A stretch of 64,000 nt of DNA. Origin: Spongospora subterranea f. sp. subterranea. Taxonomy: Eukaryota; Endomyxa: Phytomyxea; Phytomyxea; Plasmodiophorida. The notes beneath the pieces are model-generated. The model did not search any database, was not told the origin of the DNA, and was given only the letters and a program-made list of their open reading frames with translations. The translations under genes were made by a program, and so were the position numbers. Shown here in pieces: positions 1-11,557 of this stretch (the stretch's first letter is position 1; each line of letters opens with the position of its first letter). The stretch lies in contig JAUGWO010000178.1 of NCBI GenBank assembly GCA_049724395.1, positions 52,583 through 116,582 of the forward strand. The letters run 5' to 3'.

Positions 1-400
1 ATCCATCCCGGCGAATCTTGCGTCGTTACTTCCTGATCGTCCAGAAGATTGTTTGCTACTTCAGAGTGTGTTCGCGCGGCAATGGGCTTTCGATGACGAC
101 ACGTCACGCGAGATTATCGGCAAAGCACGTTCATGTTTTGGCGTTCAATCTGTGTTCAAACTTTTTTGTCCAGGCGGTAGAACACCCTCATGGGTTCGTT
201 TTAAAACCGCAACGCGAAGGCGGTACGAGACAGTTCGTGAGCGATTCGCCAAGCTGACCGTATCAATTCTCAGGTGGAAATAATTTTTACGACGAAGAAT
301 TACAACAGAAATTGAGAACGTCATCGATGGCGGAACTTCAACAGTATGTTTTGATGGAGAAGTTGCAATCTCCGCTACATCCGACGATCTCGCTTCGTAA
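1..400 (+). CDS. 3' end of an unrecognised gene (partial at left edge)
   Basis: A reading frame is open from base 2 to 280 and reads like coding sequence, with a well-formed stretch RYETVRERFAKLTVSIL before a stop at 281-283. A possible 24-nt GT-AG intron (274-297) would carry it on to the frame ending at the stop at 398-400, adding a tail that contains VIDGGTSTVCFDGEVAI. Such a short intron is doubtful, so the true stop may be either one. No family is recognised. The gene begins left of the window. An antisense frame over the same stretch looks like a shadow. Confidence 0.4.
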
Positions 401-687
401 TGGGAAAGCATCGGCACATGGCGAATCGATCTCAGAATTTGGTTTCTTTAGTGTTTGGCTAGGGTATAGTGGAAAACGATTGTCAAAACGGGTGTCATTA
501 ACTCAGACATTCCTCTTCAGCGATGGCGTATCCGCTCCGTTGGTCAACGAATACGCTGGACTGTTGGTTCGCACCAAGCCGGTCGGCGCAAATGAAGGCG
601 GTGTTATGGCGGGGTTCTCTGTATTGGATTCCGTAATATTAGTATAGATAAAAAGGAATGGCGCCAAAAGGTGTTTCAACAGTGATA

Positions 688-2353
688 TCATCTCTTCTTC
701 TTTAGGATTCGTCCGATTCGCGACTTCGCTGTATTCTTCCTTTTTGCTGGAGTTTGTGAGGAGACAACGGCAGCGTTAGAAGGCGGTTTGGGTTCAACGA
801 GCTCAGGGGCCTTGACCGGTTTTGGGTCTGCCACATGATGTGGTGTTTCTACGGCTGCTATATCAAGCAGACCTAAGATTATCTCGCAACGATAGATCGC
901 CTCATCGACTCGGTTTAGGAAACTGATCGTAATCCCATACCTGGCAATCGCTGTTCTTAGAGAATGAAACCGCGATCGTGAAGAGTTATCAACACTGACC
1001 TCACGCCTAGCTGATGCCGTTCAAGCTGCATTGTGCCAGAACTAGATTTCGTGATTCTTTGGGCCTTTTCGAAAACGGATTTCCAACGAAGCAATTCCGG
1101 TCTGAAATCGGGCAAAATAAGGGATGCATGGTTTGGGATGGTTCAGGCACAATGACCTTATTCTTTTCATGAGGACCTTATACGAATCTCGAACCTAATC
1201 GGTATATGAGCGAACAGAGGATCGTAAATGGCGCTACGAACCACAGCATATAAGGGGAGATTGTCGGAAGTTTCCTCCCGTGAAAAGTCTCGGCGTATGG
1301 CGATCCCTACATCAAAAGGAGCGGGGCTGAAATTGCGAGACCAGTTAGAACAAATCACAAAGGATCACGAAGGGGCATACTTGGTAAAGGATGATCCAGA
1401 ATGATTGCCCCACTCAAGATAGTCAGCGCTGAATGAATCCAGTGATGTCTCGTCGTCGCTAAAAAAATCAGGTTGAATAATGACTAGAAGGGTGCCTGCG
1501 GGCAAGTACGCTAACGATGAAAAATCGGAACTGTCCCCGCTGAACTCGTCGATCTGCTCTGGTATGTTGAATGATGGAATATTTACAGTATCACGACTTA
1601 TGAATGGGATAAGTAAATCGAAGGTCGTACTCAACTCCAATAGCGTATTGCTGGTCAAGTCGGTCTGGCTTTGATTCAGTAAACAAAGCACACAGATCGG
1701 ATCGGACTGACCATAGACCGAAACACGTTTTCGATCCCATCGACCTGTGTTTGTAATTCCTGTCTATAGATCTGGCGCGGATCATCTGGGATAACTGCAT
1801 TATAGGACTGTCGAACATGCTTGGACAACAGGGTCAGCCGTTTATGGGAGCAATCACCGCCGTATTTCGCAATCCAACGCCCTGGATACGTACAATAGTC
1901 AGCACATCCGGACAATGGATATGAATTGGATTCACAGACTGAGAATGATAAGGGCTCGTTGTCGAATTGTATCGGTGCCGTTTAATGCCGGACATAGGAA
2001 ACTATCGATACGGTCCAACACGATATGGCGAAAATCCGACACATGCAGGAATAGATATTCGATAACGATTAAGGCTCTCCATTGAGGGCGATCGTTTCCA
2101 CGATTGTCATCAGCGTGATGGATCAAGGGATTGGTTAATGTCAGGATAAGGGCATTGAATATTGCCTCGTTAGAAGAATGATCATAATCGATGATTCCCT
2201 AAGTTTGAGTAGAGTCATGATCGGTATATTGTCAAAAGACTTAGCGCTGACCTGTTTGACAGCCCAAAGCAGGTCGGATGAGGACCGGTCAAATTGATGC
2301 AATAGGGTCTGGATAAGTTGTGGCAGATCAGACCCCGGTCGTTGCCTGCTCAT
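688..2353 (-). CDS. UVSSA: UVSSA-like protein (UV-stimulated scaffold protein A), multi-exon
   Basis: UVSSA recruits TFIIH and stabilises CSB during transcription-coupled nucleotide excision repair in the nucleus. The start at 2353 opens an N-terminal VHS/ENTH-like helical domain. After short introns (53 nt after LLWAVKQ, 58 nt after RALIIL) it reads WRALIVIEYLFLHVSDFRHI, then a GTD motif, then RRWIAKYGGD, matching the family's order of an F-R segment, an LGTD motif and W-x-x-K-F/Y-G. A further exon has LELSTTFDLLIPF, matching the family's acidic C-F-x-LLVPF segment. The last exon ends TAKSRIGRIL, like the TARARIGRK tail of UVSSA. Exons between 1080 and 1370 are less certain, including a roughly 90-nt intron, and I did not find the family's C-terminal cysteine cluster. 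It is divergently arranged with PEX3. Confidence 0.65.
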
Positions 2354-2607
2354 CTTTGATCATGAGGCCCCAGTCCCTGCCCCAATATATTCACCAACTC
2401 ACAGCCACAAAATCAACAAATCCAGTTTATCGACTACCGTTGGCAGGAAGCGTCCTTGTCCCCGTGCGTCCCTGACCCCTTGGCCCTGGCCAAGACCCAA
2501 GGCAGATGGCTGTTTATGCTACTATACTATGACACTCTACGGATATTATTATCGACTACAGTGTCGCCCACGTTTATCTCCAACTTTCATGCCCTTTTAC
2601 CTTTAGG

Positions 2608-3755
2608 ATGTGGTCATCGGCGAAATTCTGGGCAGGACGTCATAAGCGCCTTTTAGCATGTACAACGGTGGCCGCCACAGCGTATATTGGGTATGAGCTA
2701 TATCAGCGACTGGCGCCGATAGTGGTGGAGATGAAGAACGGATACGTGATGCTGAAACAGATGGAGAAAGAGATAGATGTGGAGAATGCGAAACAGAATC
2801 AGCAACGGTGCGATTATCGTTTGTGTTCCCCTTTTATTGTTATCGTAGTTTAAATCGGAATTATATCAGGATCGTGGCGAGTTTCCAACAAACCAAGGCG
2901 GCCAGTCATTTGGCGTTGATGCACCTATCGTTGGAGATCCAGGAGAAACTGGACAGCATATTCAAGATTGACGAGATGAAATCTGGTCTGAGGCGAAAGG
3001 ATAGCGAAGGGTCGCGGCCTGAAGACGCGATGGATCAGTTCAAGATCGGTGTTATATCTCGAACCCTGGCGATGTACTACAGCTTGACAATGGGCGCGAT
3101 TCTGTTGAGAATACAGTTATCGATTGCCGCCCGGTATTCGACCAGCGGTAGTCAGAATCAGATCGAGCAGAGCTATAAGTTCATGCAATCGGTCCAATAC
3201 ATGTCCCGGAAAGGCCTCGAGGATCTGTGCCAGGTGATCGCGGCGTTCGTCGCGTTTGTTTGCCGAGAGTACGGGATGCAGAAGGCGTTGAGTAAATCGG
3301 AGTTGACCGGTTTCATCAACCGGGTCTGCACCTATATCGATACTGATCTTATCACCAATTGTTCAAAATATTTCATTCCGGAATCGGCGACTGCTGATCA
3401 AGATGGGTCAAATCTGGTTCTAAACGAAATGTACTCGGAGTTGTCACAGTTATTGTCAACGGGGAGCATTGCGTTCGTCTTCAAAGCCTGTTTTCAGTCA
3501 GTTTTAAGGAGATTAGATCCAGTTTTTGACGTCTTCAGTGGTGAAGGTGACTGTCAGGTTCTGTTCGGGCGAACACTTCCCAGGTTCGCCAAGCGATATG
3601 ACTGTGATATGCCCAAGTCAATCGACCAAGCCCAGCAATCGGATATCCTCAGATCGCTAATCGATATCCCGCAGCTGAATGAATTTAGCTCGATAGTGTT
3701 TCACAAAGGAGATGATCAGATCAGGTCTCAGACGAATTCAGTTGCGCCCGTCTAG
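2608..3755 (+). CDS. PEX3: Peroxin-3 (PEX3)
   Basis: PEX3 is the peroxisomal membrane anchor that docks PEX19 and is needed to insert peroxisomal membrane proteins. There are two exons: 2608-2807, a 62-nt intron (2808-2869, GT-AG), then 2870-3755, about 361 residues, close to the family's 370. The N-terminus shows a short basic lead and one hydrophobic membrane segment followed by a Tyr-rich YIGYELYQRL. The rest is a helical domain with QQTKAASHLALMHLSLEIQ, typical of PEX3. The intron phase joins the codon CGG exactly. It implies that the organism has peroxisomes. It shares a 254-bp divergent intergenic region with the UVSSA-like gene. Confidence 0.8.
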
Positions 3756-4727
3756 CTTCCGATATTGCATATCCGTCAAGTAATCCCAAAGCTGTTTCTA
3801 ACCGCTTCATTTTATCCAGCTCAATAATAAATCATCTAGGCCGAGAATCGCCTTCATAACTTGGCTATATCTGCTTGTATTATACCTGGGAAACGCGCGT
3901 TTATGCTGGCCAATACGACTGATGAATTCGTTGAAAATGATTTGTGATTGGAAGTTTCCGTGTAAACAGGCAGGCCTCGCTTTCCCAATATTCTACACAT
4001 TATTCGCCGATACCACTGGGCTACAGTCTGAGATGTTTTGATCCGCCAGGCCCATATTTTTGTCGGATTTGGCGAATACGTGAGGATTGTTGAGCTATAA
4101 AGGCAGAGACAAGGTCACTCGATCTGATAAAACTTGTGAATCACGACATCTTATGTTATAGCGCAATGGGTTAATCAGGTTGGAGATGATGATGGGCGAT
4201 ACTCCAGTGGTAACACAGCGATACACCAGTGGTAACACAGCGATACGCGAGTGGTAACACAGCGTTACGCGAGTGGTAACACAGCGATACACCAGTGGTA
4301 ACACAGCGATACGCGAGTGGTAACACAGAGTGGTAACACAGCGATACACCAGTGGTAACTCCCTCACTGATTATCAGACACATCAGTGCTCCCCTGTTCA
4401 TTCCCCCCCCCCCCCTCAGTGTGTGATTTGGCCTCCTCTTACCACCCACTTGATCAGTGTCGTATCAGTTTATCCCCTGATCGCGCCTGTGCAGTGTGTG
4501 ATGTGGCCTCTCTACACGTTATCACCCCCCAAACAGGGACTCCCCTCCTGATCGCCCCCACCAGTTCTTCATTCTCTGTACCGAATCCGCTAATCGCTAA
4601 ACCCCCACAAACCTCTCCACAACTATTATACTCGTTTTAACATTGCTTACACGATTTATCAATATACCACCTTTCCTCCGGCACTGCTCCGAATCAACAA
4701 CCTGTTGAAGAAGGGCAGTAAAGGTGA
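3756..4727. other. Intergenic region with tandem repeat and poly-C tract
   Basis: I see no gene here. The stretch holds a 22-bp tandem array (4198-4360), a run of 13 C (4403-4415), and two nearby copies of a short motif (GTGTGATxTGGCCTC, about 4421 and 4496). Frames crossing the array encode only repeats. Confidence 0.6.
4198..4360. repeat. 22-bp tandem repeat, about 7 copies
   Basis: The unit is 22 bp with the core GTGGTAACACAGC. Alternate copies differ at the bases before the core (ACACCA versus ACGCGA), and one copy near 4321-4335 is shortened. It ends about 370 bp before the RNF10 start codon. Direct tandem copies with no spacers exclude a CRISPR array. Confidence 0.9.
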
Positions 4728-6375
4728 ATGGACCTTGCCATCTATGATCGACGTAAGAGTTCGCCTTCACTTCATCGCTCAGGCAGTCGTCCTAGAAGAA
4801 GTGGTCTCAATGGAGCAACACGACAATCACCTAATTTACACACAGTAAATTATCGTCGTTCCAGCAAGTTCAAACCTCGAATAACCGCCGCCGATGCGTC
4901 GTTCGATGGTCCATGGACACGAGAGAAGGAGACATATTGCGGATCATCAAGGTCCAATATCGCCGACTACATCAACGCCCGTTTCCGGTTTGCCTTGCAA
5001 AAGGGGACGAACGTTGACGGTGCTGATGTCCCTTGGGCGAAAGTTGAATACGTCACCTGTTGGATTTATGATGATAATTTCTTCTGTCCCATTTGTCTTG
5101 ATCCTCCCAGTGCTGCCCAAGTCACGAAATGTGGCCACATTTTCTGTCTGCCTTGTATATTACGCCATCTTCGCCAAAGATCCAAGTCCAAGTGTCCACT
5201 TTGCTTCGCCATTGCGGTTCCAGAGGAGCTTCGCTCACTTGAGCTTATCAAGAGGGAAACTGCTGCAATTGGCGACACTATTCAGATGTCCCTTTTAACG
5301 CGTCTAAAAGACCAATTGGGACCGAATCCCGTCGACGCCAGTCTCTCAAACAAGTTCAGCAGGTTCTTAGAAACCGGCGCCGTCCATAATTTGATTGATC
5401 GAGAACTCAATGAACTCAACGTAAAGTGCACGTCATTCATTGCATGAGAGACATGTTCTCTGAGCGATTTTATTGGCGCAGGAGATGGCCAGCTCATGCG
5501 AAGGATGTGCAGAGACGGCTGTCTCAATCCAGAACGCAATCAAAATCGTTCTTGCGCGAAAGGAGCGATCGAGCGCACCGGGACGTCCAGAGGCCGAAAC
5601 CTCTGCTTCTGTGATAAACGCTGCTTCTGATGATAGAATTTACTATTTCTATCAGTGCAGCAATGGAACTCCTGTATTTTTGCACAGCTTAAATTATCGC
5701 TGCTTGGTGGAAGAATACGGGTTGGATTTCCCTTTGACAGTCCATGGGCGAATACTAGATCTATTCAGGGTTAGTGGTGCACATGGGCGTCCTTTGATTG
5801 TAACAATCATACTTTCTGGCTTTAGTACCAACAAACAACGGAGACTCAGAATCGTTTCCGGTTTTTGCGTCATCTACCTTTGTCAACGAATTTTTACATC
5901 GCCGAACTCGACATTGACCACTACTTATCGAAGGACACTATTGAACTGTTTAGCGAAGAAAGTGACAGTCGCGATGCTGCTAGGAAAGATCAGTTGGAGC
6001 AAAAAATTCTTTGCCAAGAATCTCACGACAAAAGGACCTCTACTCCTATTACGATCAACAAAAAGTATCTGGAGGATCCATATCCAGTTCCACAAGTGAC
6101 ATCAACAGATTGTTTCCCATCTTTAGTCAGTTTCCGCATTCAATAGTACAATAGCTGTGTCATTGACTGATTGTTAGCCGTCTTCTCCTCCCCTCAACAG
6201 TCCAACTGTAAAGGGAGTTATAGCTCCAATCTGGCGTCTACTTGCAGCGAAGTTTGATGACGATATCTGCGTTGAACAGCAGCGATCGGCATTTACTGCC
6301 GCGCAAAGCCCAAAAATTAAGGCAAAGTTCACTAAGGTATTCTCCAATTCATCATCTCGCAGTTATAACACATAA
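4728..6375 (+). CDS. RNF10: RNF10-like RING-finger E3 ubiquitin ligase
   Basis: RNF10-family proteins are RING E3 ligases; the animal protein ubiquitinates 40S ribosomal proteins on stalled subunits. There are four exons: 4728-5420, 5482-5769, 5826-6145 and 6201-6375, with introns of 61, 56 and 55 nt. The N-terminus is basic and Ser-rich. A C3HC4 RING follows at about residues 117-160 (CPICLDPP, CGHIFCLPCI, CPLC). Exon 2 has YYFYQCSNGTPVFLHSLNYR, exon 3 has FRFLRHLPLSTNFYIAEL and exon 4 has the C-terminal VKGVIAPIW helix; these are the conserved RNF10 blocks beyond the RING. The assembled protein is about 490 residues, shorter than animal RNF10 (about 800). All joins are in phase with no frameshift. 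Confidence 0.82.
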
Positions 6376-6495
6376 GAAATAAACCAAACGCAAATGAACG
6401 GGATGAATCGGAAGGGAAAAATACCATCAAACACACACAATTTTCAACAAAAAATGCACATAAATTGAATCCTGTTTAGTTGGTCAATAGCGCCA

Positions 6496-6958
6496 TTACT
6501 TCTTGCCGGCAACACCGACAGTTCGGCCACGACGGCCTGTTGTCTTGGTGTGCTGGCCACGAACCTTGAGGCGCCAGTAGTGGCGGTATCCACGGTGAGC
6601 CCGAATCTTCTTTAAGCGTTCAAGATCTTCACGAAGCTTGGCATCGAGATGATTGCAAACAAGGTGCAAGTCCTTGCCGGTTAAAACGGTCTTTGGTACG
6701 GTTGACGAACCAGCTTGGGACGTCGAATTCCATAGGGTTGGCGAGAACCGCACGGATCTTGTCAATCTCGTCCTCTGACAGCTCTCCGGCGCGCTTGTTT
6801 AGATCAATCTCGGCCTTCTTGCAGGCAAGATTGGAAAGACGACGACCGACACCCTTGATCTTGGTCAAGGCGTACATGATCTTATCGCGACCGGCAACAT
6901 TGGTGTTGAGGATACGCAGGATGTGCTGGAAGTCCTCCTTCTCAAGGATCAGCGCCAT
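6496..6958 (-). CDS. RPS18: 40S ribosomal protein S18 (uS13), with a one-base +1 disruption
   Basis: uS13 sits at the head of the small subunit and contacts initiator tRNA and uL5. The start at 6958 gives the conserved opening with [18 protein letters not shown] and then [10 protein letters not shown]. The C-terminal half has [20 protein letters not shown] and a tail with [17 protein letters not shown]. The two halves lie in different frames. The span is 463 nt, exactly one more than 153 codons plus stop. The surplus base is in the doublet at 6688-6689 (coding strand AAA GAC C GTT TTA). Dropping it gives [10 protein letters not shown], which aligns gap-free with the family. No GT-AG intron can restore the frame. 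An in-frame upstream ATG at 7015 is probably 5' UTR. Confidence 0.9.
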
Positions 6959-7256
6959 CTCTACAAAGAGGGATTCTTGTCTAGACAACGACGGAGTTCC
7001 GTCACATTGCGCCACGGACTCCGATCACACTATTAGTGGATCATCGTATAATATAATGTTTGCCCCAACGAAAAAATTTCGAATGTCGTCAGCTCTGGTC
7101 GGTACTCAACTACTCACGCCGCGCAAATCAATATTTTGTTGTTAGTGTTGCTGATCGTTATGATAATTGTAAAAGTTGTTGAAGTCACTTTCAACTTAGG
7201 TAATATATTCTTAAACCGAACGTTATGGGTTTATTTGTACGGAAAGGATTGAAGAT

Positions 7257-7759
7257 TTACCACATATCTGACCAGCCAGCTTGATACCCAGCAACGTTGG
7301 CAGCTAATGGGGTTGTCCATTCATCGTCATCGATCTAAACTTGATTAGGGATCACTGATTATTTGCCCATTGGTGAGAAACATCTACCTGAACTGCTTTC
7401 ATTGAACTGGTGAACCTTCTTTGCTTTATCTGTTCGGGGCTGTTATAGGAGTTATTGTCGAATATGGGGCTAGCTGGAAGCTGTGGTAAGGTAGAGGACG
7501 GAGATGGGTGGATAAAATGTCCATCTTCAATAGTTGCAGAAGCTGTCGAAGTAAATGCCGCTCTACATATATATATTGAAGAAACAACAACGATTTCAAA
7601 TATCGACCTCGTACGCGCCCATAAATGCTGATGGCTTTCAACCAGGCGAACTGTGTAGATCAACATGCTGTTGACAGCGCATAACATGGCATAAACGGTC
7701 AACGCCGCGAATAGATGAAGTACATTGTAGAAAATGTTTGCCAAGGCCATTATAGTCAT
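7257..7759 (-). CDS. Small membrane protein of unknown function
   Basis: I do not recognise this gene. It has two exons: 7388-7759, a 53-nt GT-AG intron (7335-7387), and 7257-7334, about 149 residues. The N-terminal third has two hydrophobic stretches (residues about 5-38 and about 52-65) that could be membrane segments. A Ser/Pro-rich middle follows, and a short acidic, aromatic tail (IDDDEWTTPL, ending AGWSDMW). The in-phase splice into a sensible tail supports a real gene, but expression is unproven. Confidence 0.45.
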
Positions 7760-8980
7760 CAGGGTTTCTGGCGACTATATATATGGCCAGGCAATGGTTG
7801 TTGGAAAAGGACACAATTGGTTTATTATGATGTAGAGTAGGGAAGGCCCCTCCTGATTCTCCTTTTGTTGATCATGGTAACGATGGCTATAAGGCCATCC
7901 ACAGTTGTATCGTTGGCGTCTTTATAACTCAGGGATCAAGGACAGGAGGCCGACTGTCGGCGGGATAGAATCCAGGGCCGAGCGGTCAGTGGTCAGATGA
8001 ACTGAATCTCCACATATAAAAACAGATCGTATAGTGCAGCAATCGATGCTCAATTGTTTTATCGACCCCCTCACCGCATGGTTCGCTCCTCCTTATCCAG
8101 ACAAGGGGTAATCATTGACGAGGAATACATGTCGCAATTTCAGCCGAGGACGATGACGGCGCAAGGTCACCTCGAAGATTCTGATTGTTTCGAGAGTTTA
8201 CTCGCTCCCAAGCCGACCGTTCGTAAACGGGTTTAAATGCTGAATTGACTCCACTCACGGTGTCATTTCAGCCCTCAAATTTCATGATATTTCCAAAACC
8301 AAAACATCCGTAACTGGGAGACGCTATTCACCTTTGGCCTATCAAAACACCACAATACATACTTGAAAGGCAATGTGCAATATAGTGTAAATGAGCATTA
8401 CTTTTCACATCTCAAAAATCCAAGAGTACTGGCCATTATGCATTATGCGTTTATAATTTCCATAGAGGATCTGCAAGCATCGAACGGCGGAAGCAGGCTA
8501 AGAACTCAGCGGTTTCAGTAACTCGTGCTTATCTTTGAAGAAAACGCCCATCCGGTGTGTTTCACTTTGGATACGACAGGGCGTCTCCCCAGCTAGAGCC
8601 AGGACCTGTATTGGTTGATCCACTCCCCTCCCCCCAACCCTACCGATCAAATCTATTCCTGTTCGGGGGGGGGGCTGTGAATGTTCTCGCTCGCCAAAAA
8701 AAAGATCTGACGCGTGAAGATCGGTAACAGCAAGGTGACGCTGTGACGGGTGGGGCGATGGGGATCAGGTTCGGATTGTGCCTGAGCCCATATATGCCCT
8801 TAGCCATACCCTAAGACCAGTGTCAATTGAAGCCCGCTGTACATATGAGAATACCCCTTGACCTATTCAATACTTAGGTCGTCCACCACTTAAATCGCAG
8901 ACAGATCGCGCTCGTCGCTCGTCGCTCCCCTCAGCAACGCAACGCCGCCCCTTCCCCGCCCCCGTGTCACCTGACGACCG
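7760..8980. other. Intergenic region with one possible short ORF
   Basis: Mostly non-coding. A short plus-strand frame at 8054-8236 (internal ATG at 8078, VRSSLSRQGVIIDEEYMSQF, 52-60 residues) looks mildly protein-like but has no recognised family. Poly-C and poly-G runs lie near 8628-8672, in the 350 bp before the next start codon. The last 100 bp are pyrimidine-rich, as in many 5' leaders. Confidence 0.4.
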
Positions 8981-10596
8981 ATGAAGCTGCTGGACGATGA
9001 GACTCAGAATCCACTCCACATCTGCGTCTTACAGTCCTCATATGAAGGGTCGTTGTCTGACACAAAGGCATACGACAACTACCGATGCACTCCTGCATAC
9101 GCGTTTAACAACTCGCCCGACACCAAAAATTACAAATTCACGTCGGTGTTGATCAAAAAAGCGACAGCCTATTCACAGGTCCGTGACCTTGTAAGGACTG
9201 GGACGTTCGACGCCTTTTTCAATCTCTGTGATGGCGCTTTGGACGAGGACCGTGCGGGAATCAGTGTGGTTCAGGCGCTGGAGAAATTCGGGGTTCCGTT
9301 CACGGGAGCCGATTCGAAACACTTCGAGCCAACGAAACTGGACATGAAGATGTTGGCGTTTTTCGCCGGAATCAATGTGCCCGCATATGCACATGTGTCT
9401 CTACATGATAATATCGAGGCCGTCTGCTCACATCTCAATTTTCCAGTCATTGTCAAACACACGAGCGGGTACAACTCGGTCGGGATGACCAGGGACTCCC
9501 TTTGCAGGAACATGGAGGATCTGGTCGCCGAAGCGAGCAGGTTCATGGGCCTGTTCAGCGACGTTCTGGTGGAGGAATACATCGAGGGAGTCGAGGTGAC
9601 TGTTCTAGCATGTGAGGATCCGGATAGAGGGGTGTCTCGCGCCTTCACACCAGTTCAGTTCAAGTTTCCGGATGGAGAATTGTTCAAGCATTTTGAGCTG
9701 AAATGGGTCGATTTCGGCAAGACACGCTGCGCTCCTCTAGCTGATCCCGTCCTTGCCGAGAAGTGTAAAGCTGTTGGGATTGCGGCGTTCGATCACATTC
9801 TTGGAGGTGTCGGGTACGGTCGCTCCGATCTTCGAATTGACGCCAATGGCAACGTCTTTATGCTCGAAATCAATCCGAACTGTGGTATATTCTATCCCGA
9901 TAATGACGGCAGCGCAGACCTTATTCTTGCCAACGATCCCATCAAATCGATCGGGTTCGCAAAGCTCATGATCAAAGCCGCGATCCAGCGCAATATCGCG
10001 ATTCTCGCTCGCAAACCGCCGGTGAAGGTGTCGTTTTCGTCTGCCGAGGGTCGTGGATATCATGTTCTCGCTAGTCGCAACATCGCTAAAGATGAGCTCG
10101 TATTTCACGATGAAGGTTGATTGGAAAAATTAGACAATGTTATGGTTATATCTAACGTGCCCTTCTAGGGAGACCCTTACGCCTCATAACCAAGCAATAT
10201 GTTGACAGAAACTGGAGCGCCACAGATAAGGCCATGTTTACCCAGTACGCGTGGCCATTTTCAAAGAAGGTTTGGGCAATTTGGCCCAATGACCATAATA
10301 ACTGGCGCCCATTGAGCCATTCCTGCAATCCCAGCCTCTGGTTCGGCGAGAATTCCTCACTGAATGTGTTTGCGCGCCGAAACATCGCCATTGGCGAGCC
10401 GTTGACTATGGACTACGCCACGTTCTGCTGTGGCGAAACGATGGAGTTCGATTGTTCATGTGGTGACGCCGCTTGCCGAGGGCGAATCGCAGCATCGGAT
10501 TACACAACTTCCAGCCAGGTCCGAGAATTCTATGGTACAAGAGTCAGCGACTATGTTTACCAGCAATGGATTTCGCGATCATCTGAATCCATTTAA
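8981..10596 (+). CDS. D-Ala-D-Ala ligase-like ATP-grasp domain fused to a SET domain
   Basis: There are two exons: 8981-10115, a 53-nt intron (10116-10168), and 10169-10596, about 520 residues. Residues about 1-340 form an ATP-grasp ligase of the D-alanine-D-alanine ligase type: a Rossmann-like N-domain (FNLCDGALDEDRAGISVVQA), an ATP-binding lysine segment (FPVIVKHTSGYNSVGM), VEEYIEGVEVTV, and the Mg-binding MLEINPNCGIFYP. Residues about 350-480 form a SET domain (ASRNIAKDELVF, LSHSCNPSLWF, GEPLTMDYATF) with a post-SET Cys cluster (CSCGDAACRG), which uses S-adenosylmethionine for lysine methylation. The intron joins GRGYHVLASRN smoothly to RPLRLITKQYV, so the fusion is real. The ligase substrate is unknown; a eukaryote without peptidoglycan would not need D-Ala-D-Ala, so another amino-acid ligation or a small-molecule role is possible. 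Confidence 0.82.
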
Positions 10597-11557
10597 ATCA
10601 TCTATCCGACACCGACTCATATGAGTCCGTTAAATTGACTAAATGTCTGTATAAACCTAACACCTGTATAAATATGTACTTCTATTCTCATGGCGTCACT
10701 GCAACCCTGTGAACAGATAGAGCATTTTAGCCGTTTTTAACTTGAGGATTGGGACAGAACTCCAATTTCCCGGGGACTGGTCTGAGCGAGATCAATCAAC
10801 CCTCACCAGCAACATGAAAGTTCAAGTACACCAAGCTTGCGCATGGGTAATGATTTTCGCAGTACCGTTTTCCCAAGCGCGCTGGCCGATTTACTTCATA
10901 GTGCACAAAAACGGATATCAGAACTGAACGGGGCCAAAGCAGTTCACCAGTGAACGTCCGATGGCCATCAATCTATAATCATCCCACATGGCTGATGCAA
11001 TACTGTCACGCCAACGGTTCGCGCTCCAATTTCGACGATGCCATCACCATTTTGATTGAAATGTGTTCCTTGAAGCTGGGCTCCCAGCCTACCCATAAAT
11101 TTGTGAAAATTGAGGATAAGACAATGAGCCAACACCAAGTCGATTTGAAACGATCTGTGATACGCCCAGTGCGTTACCTATTCATGACCGGAATTGATTT
11201 CTCAGAATGCTAATCAGAACAGGGAACGCCTTTAAATTGTCAAAGAGTGCATTGAACAAATTTTTGGCAAGATGAGGCAAGATGCATAGCCGCTTCCCGG
11301 TCCTGACTAAAGCAATGGAGTACCAGTTAGTACACTGTACAGTAATCGTCACTGATGCGTAATGGCGCCAAGTGCCAACCGCAACGAGATGTTCCAATCC
11401 GTGAGTCGTGACCCGAGACAGCCGTAACGCGATAGTGTACACACGTCGAGTACTGTACGACTTGACGGGGGATTCTCATTGGTCTATTGCCAGAGAGTTC
11501 GATTGGATTCCTGATCGTTGCCAGAACCATCGGCCCAGGCGGCTATTAGCTGTCATT
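10597..11557. other. Intergenic region
   Basis: I see no supported gene. Several short frames on both strands (for example 10742-10927 and 10950-11213) lack family motifs and convincing splice partners. Confidence 0.5.

Noticed and set aside
145-417. Minus-strand ORF of 90 residues
   Set aside because: It is antisense to the more protein-like plus frame at the left edge and has no motif.
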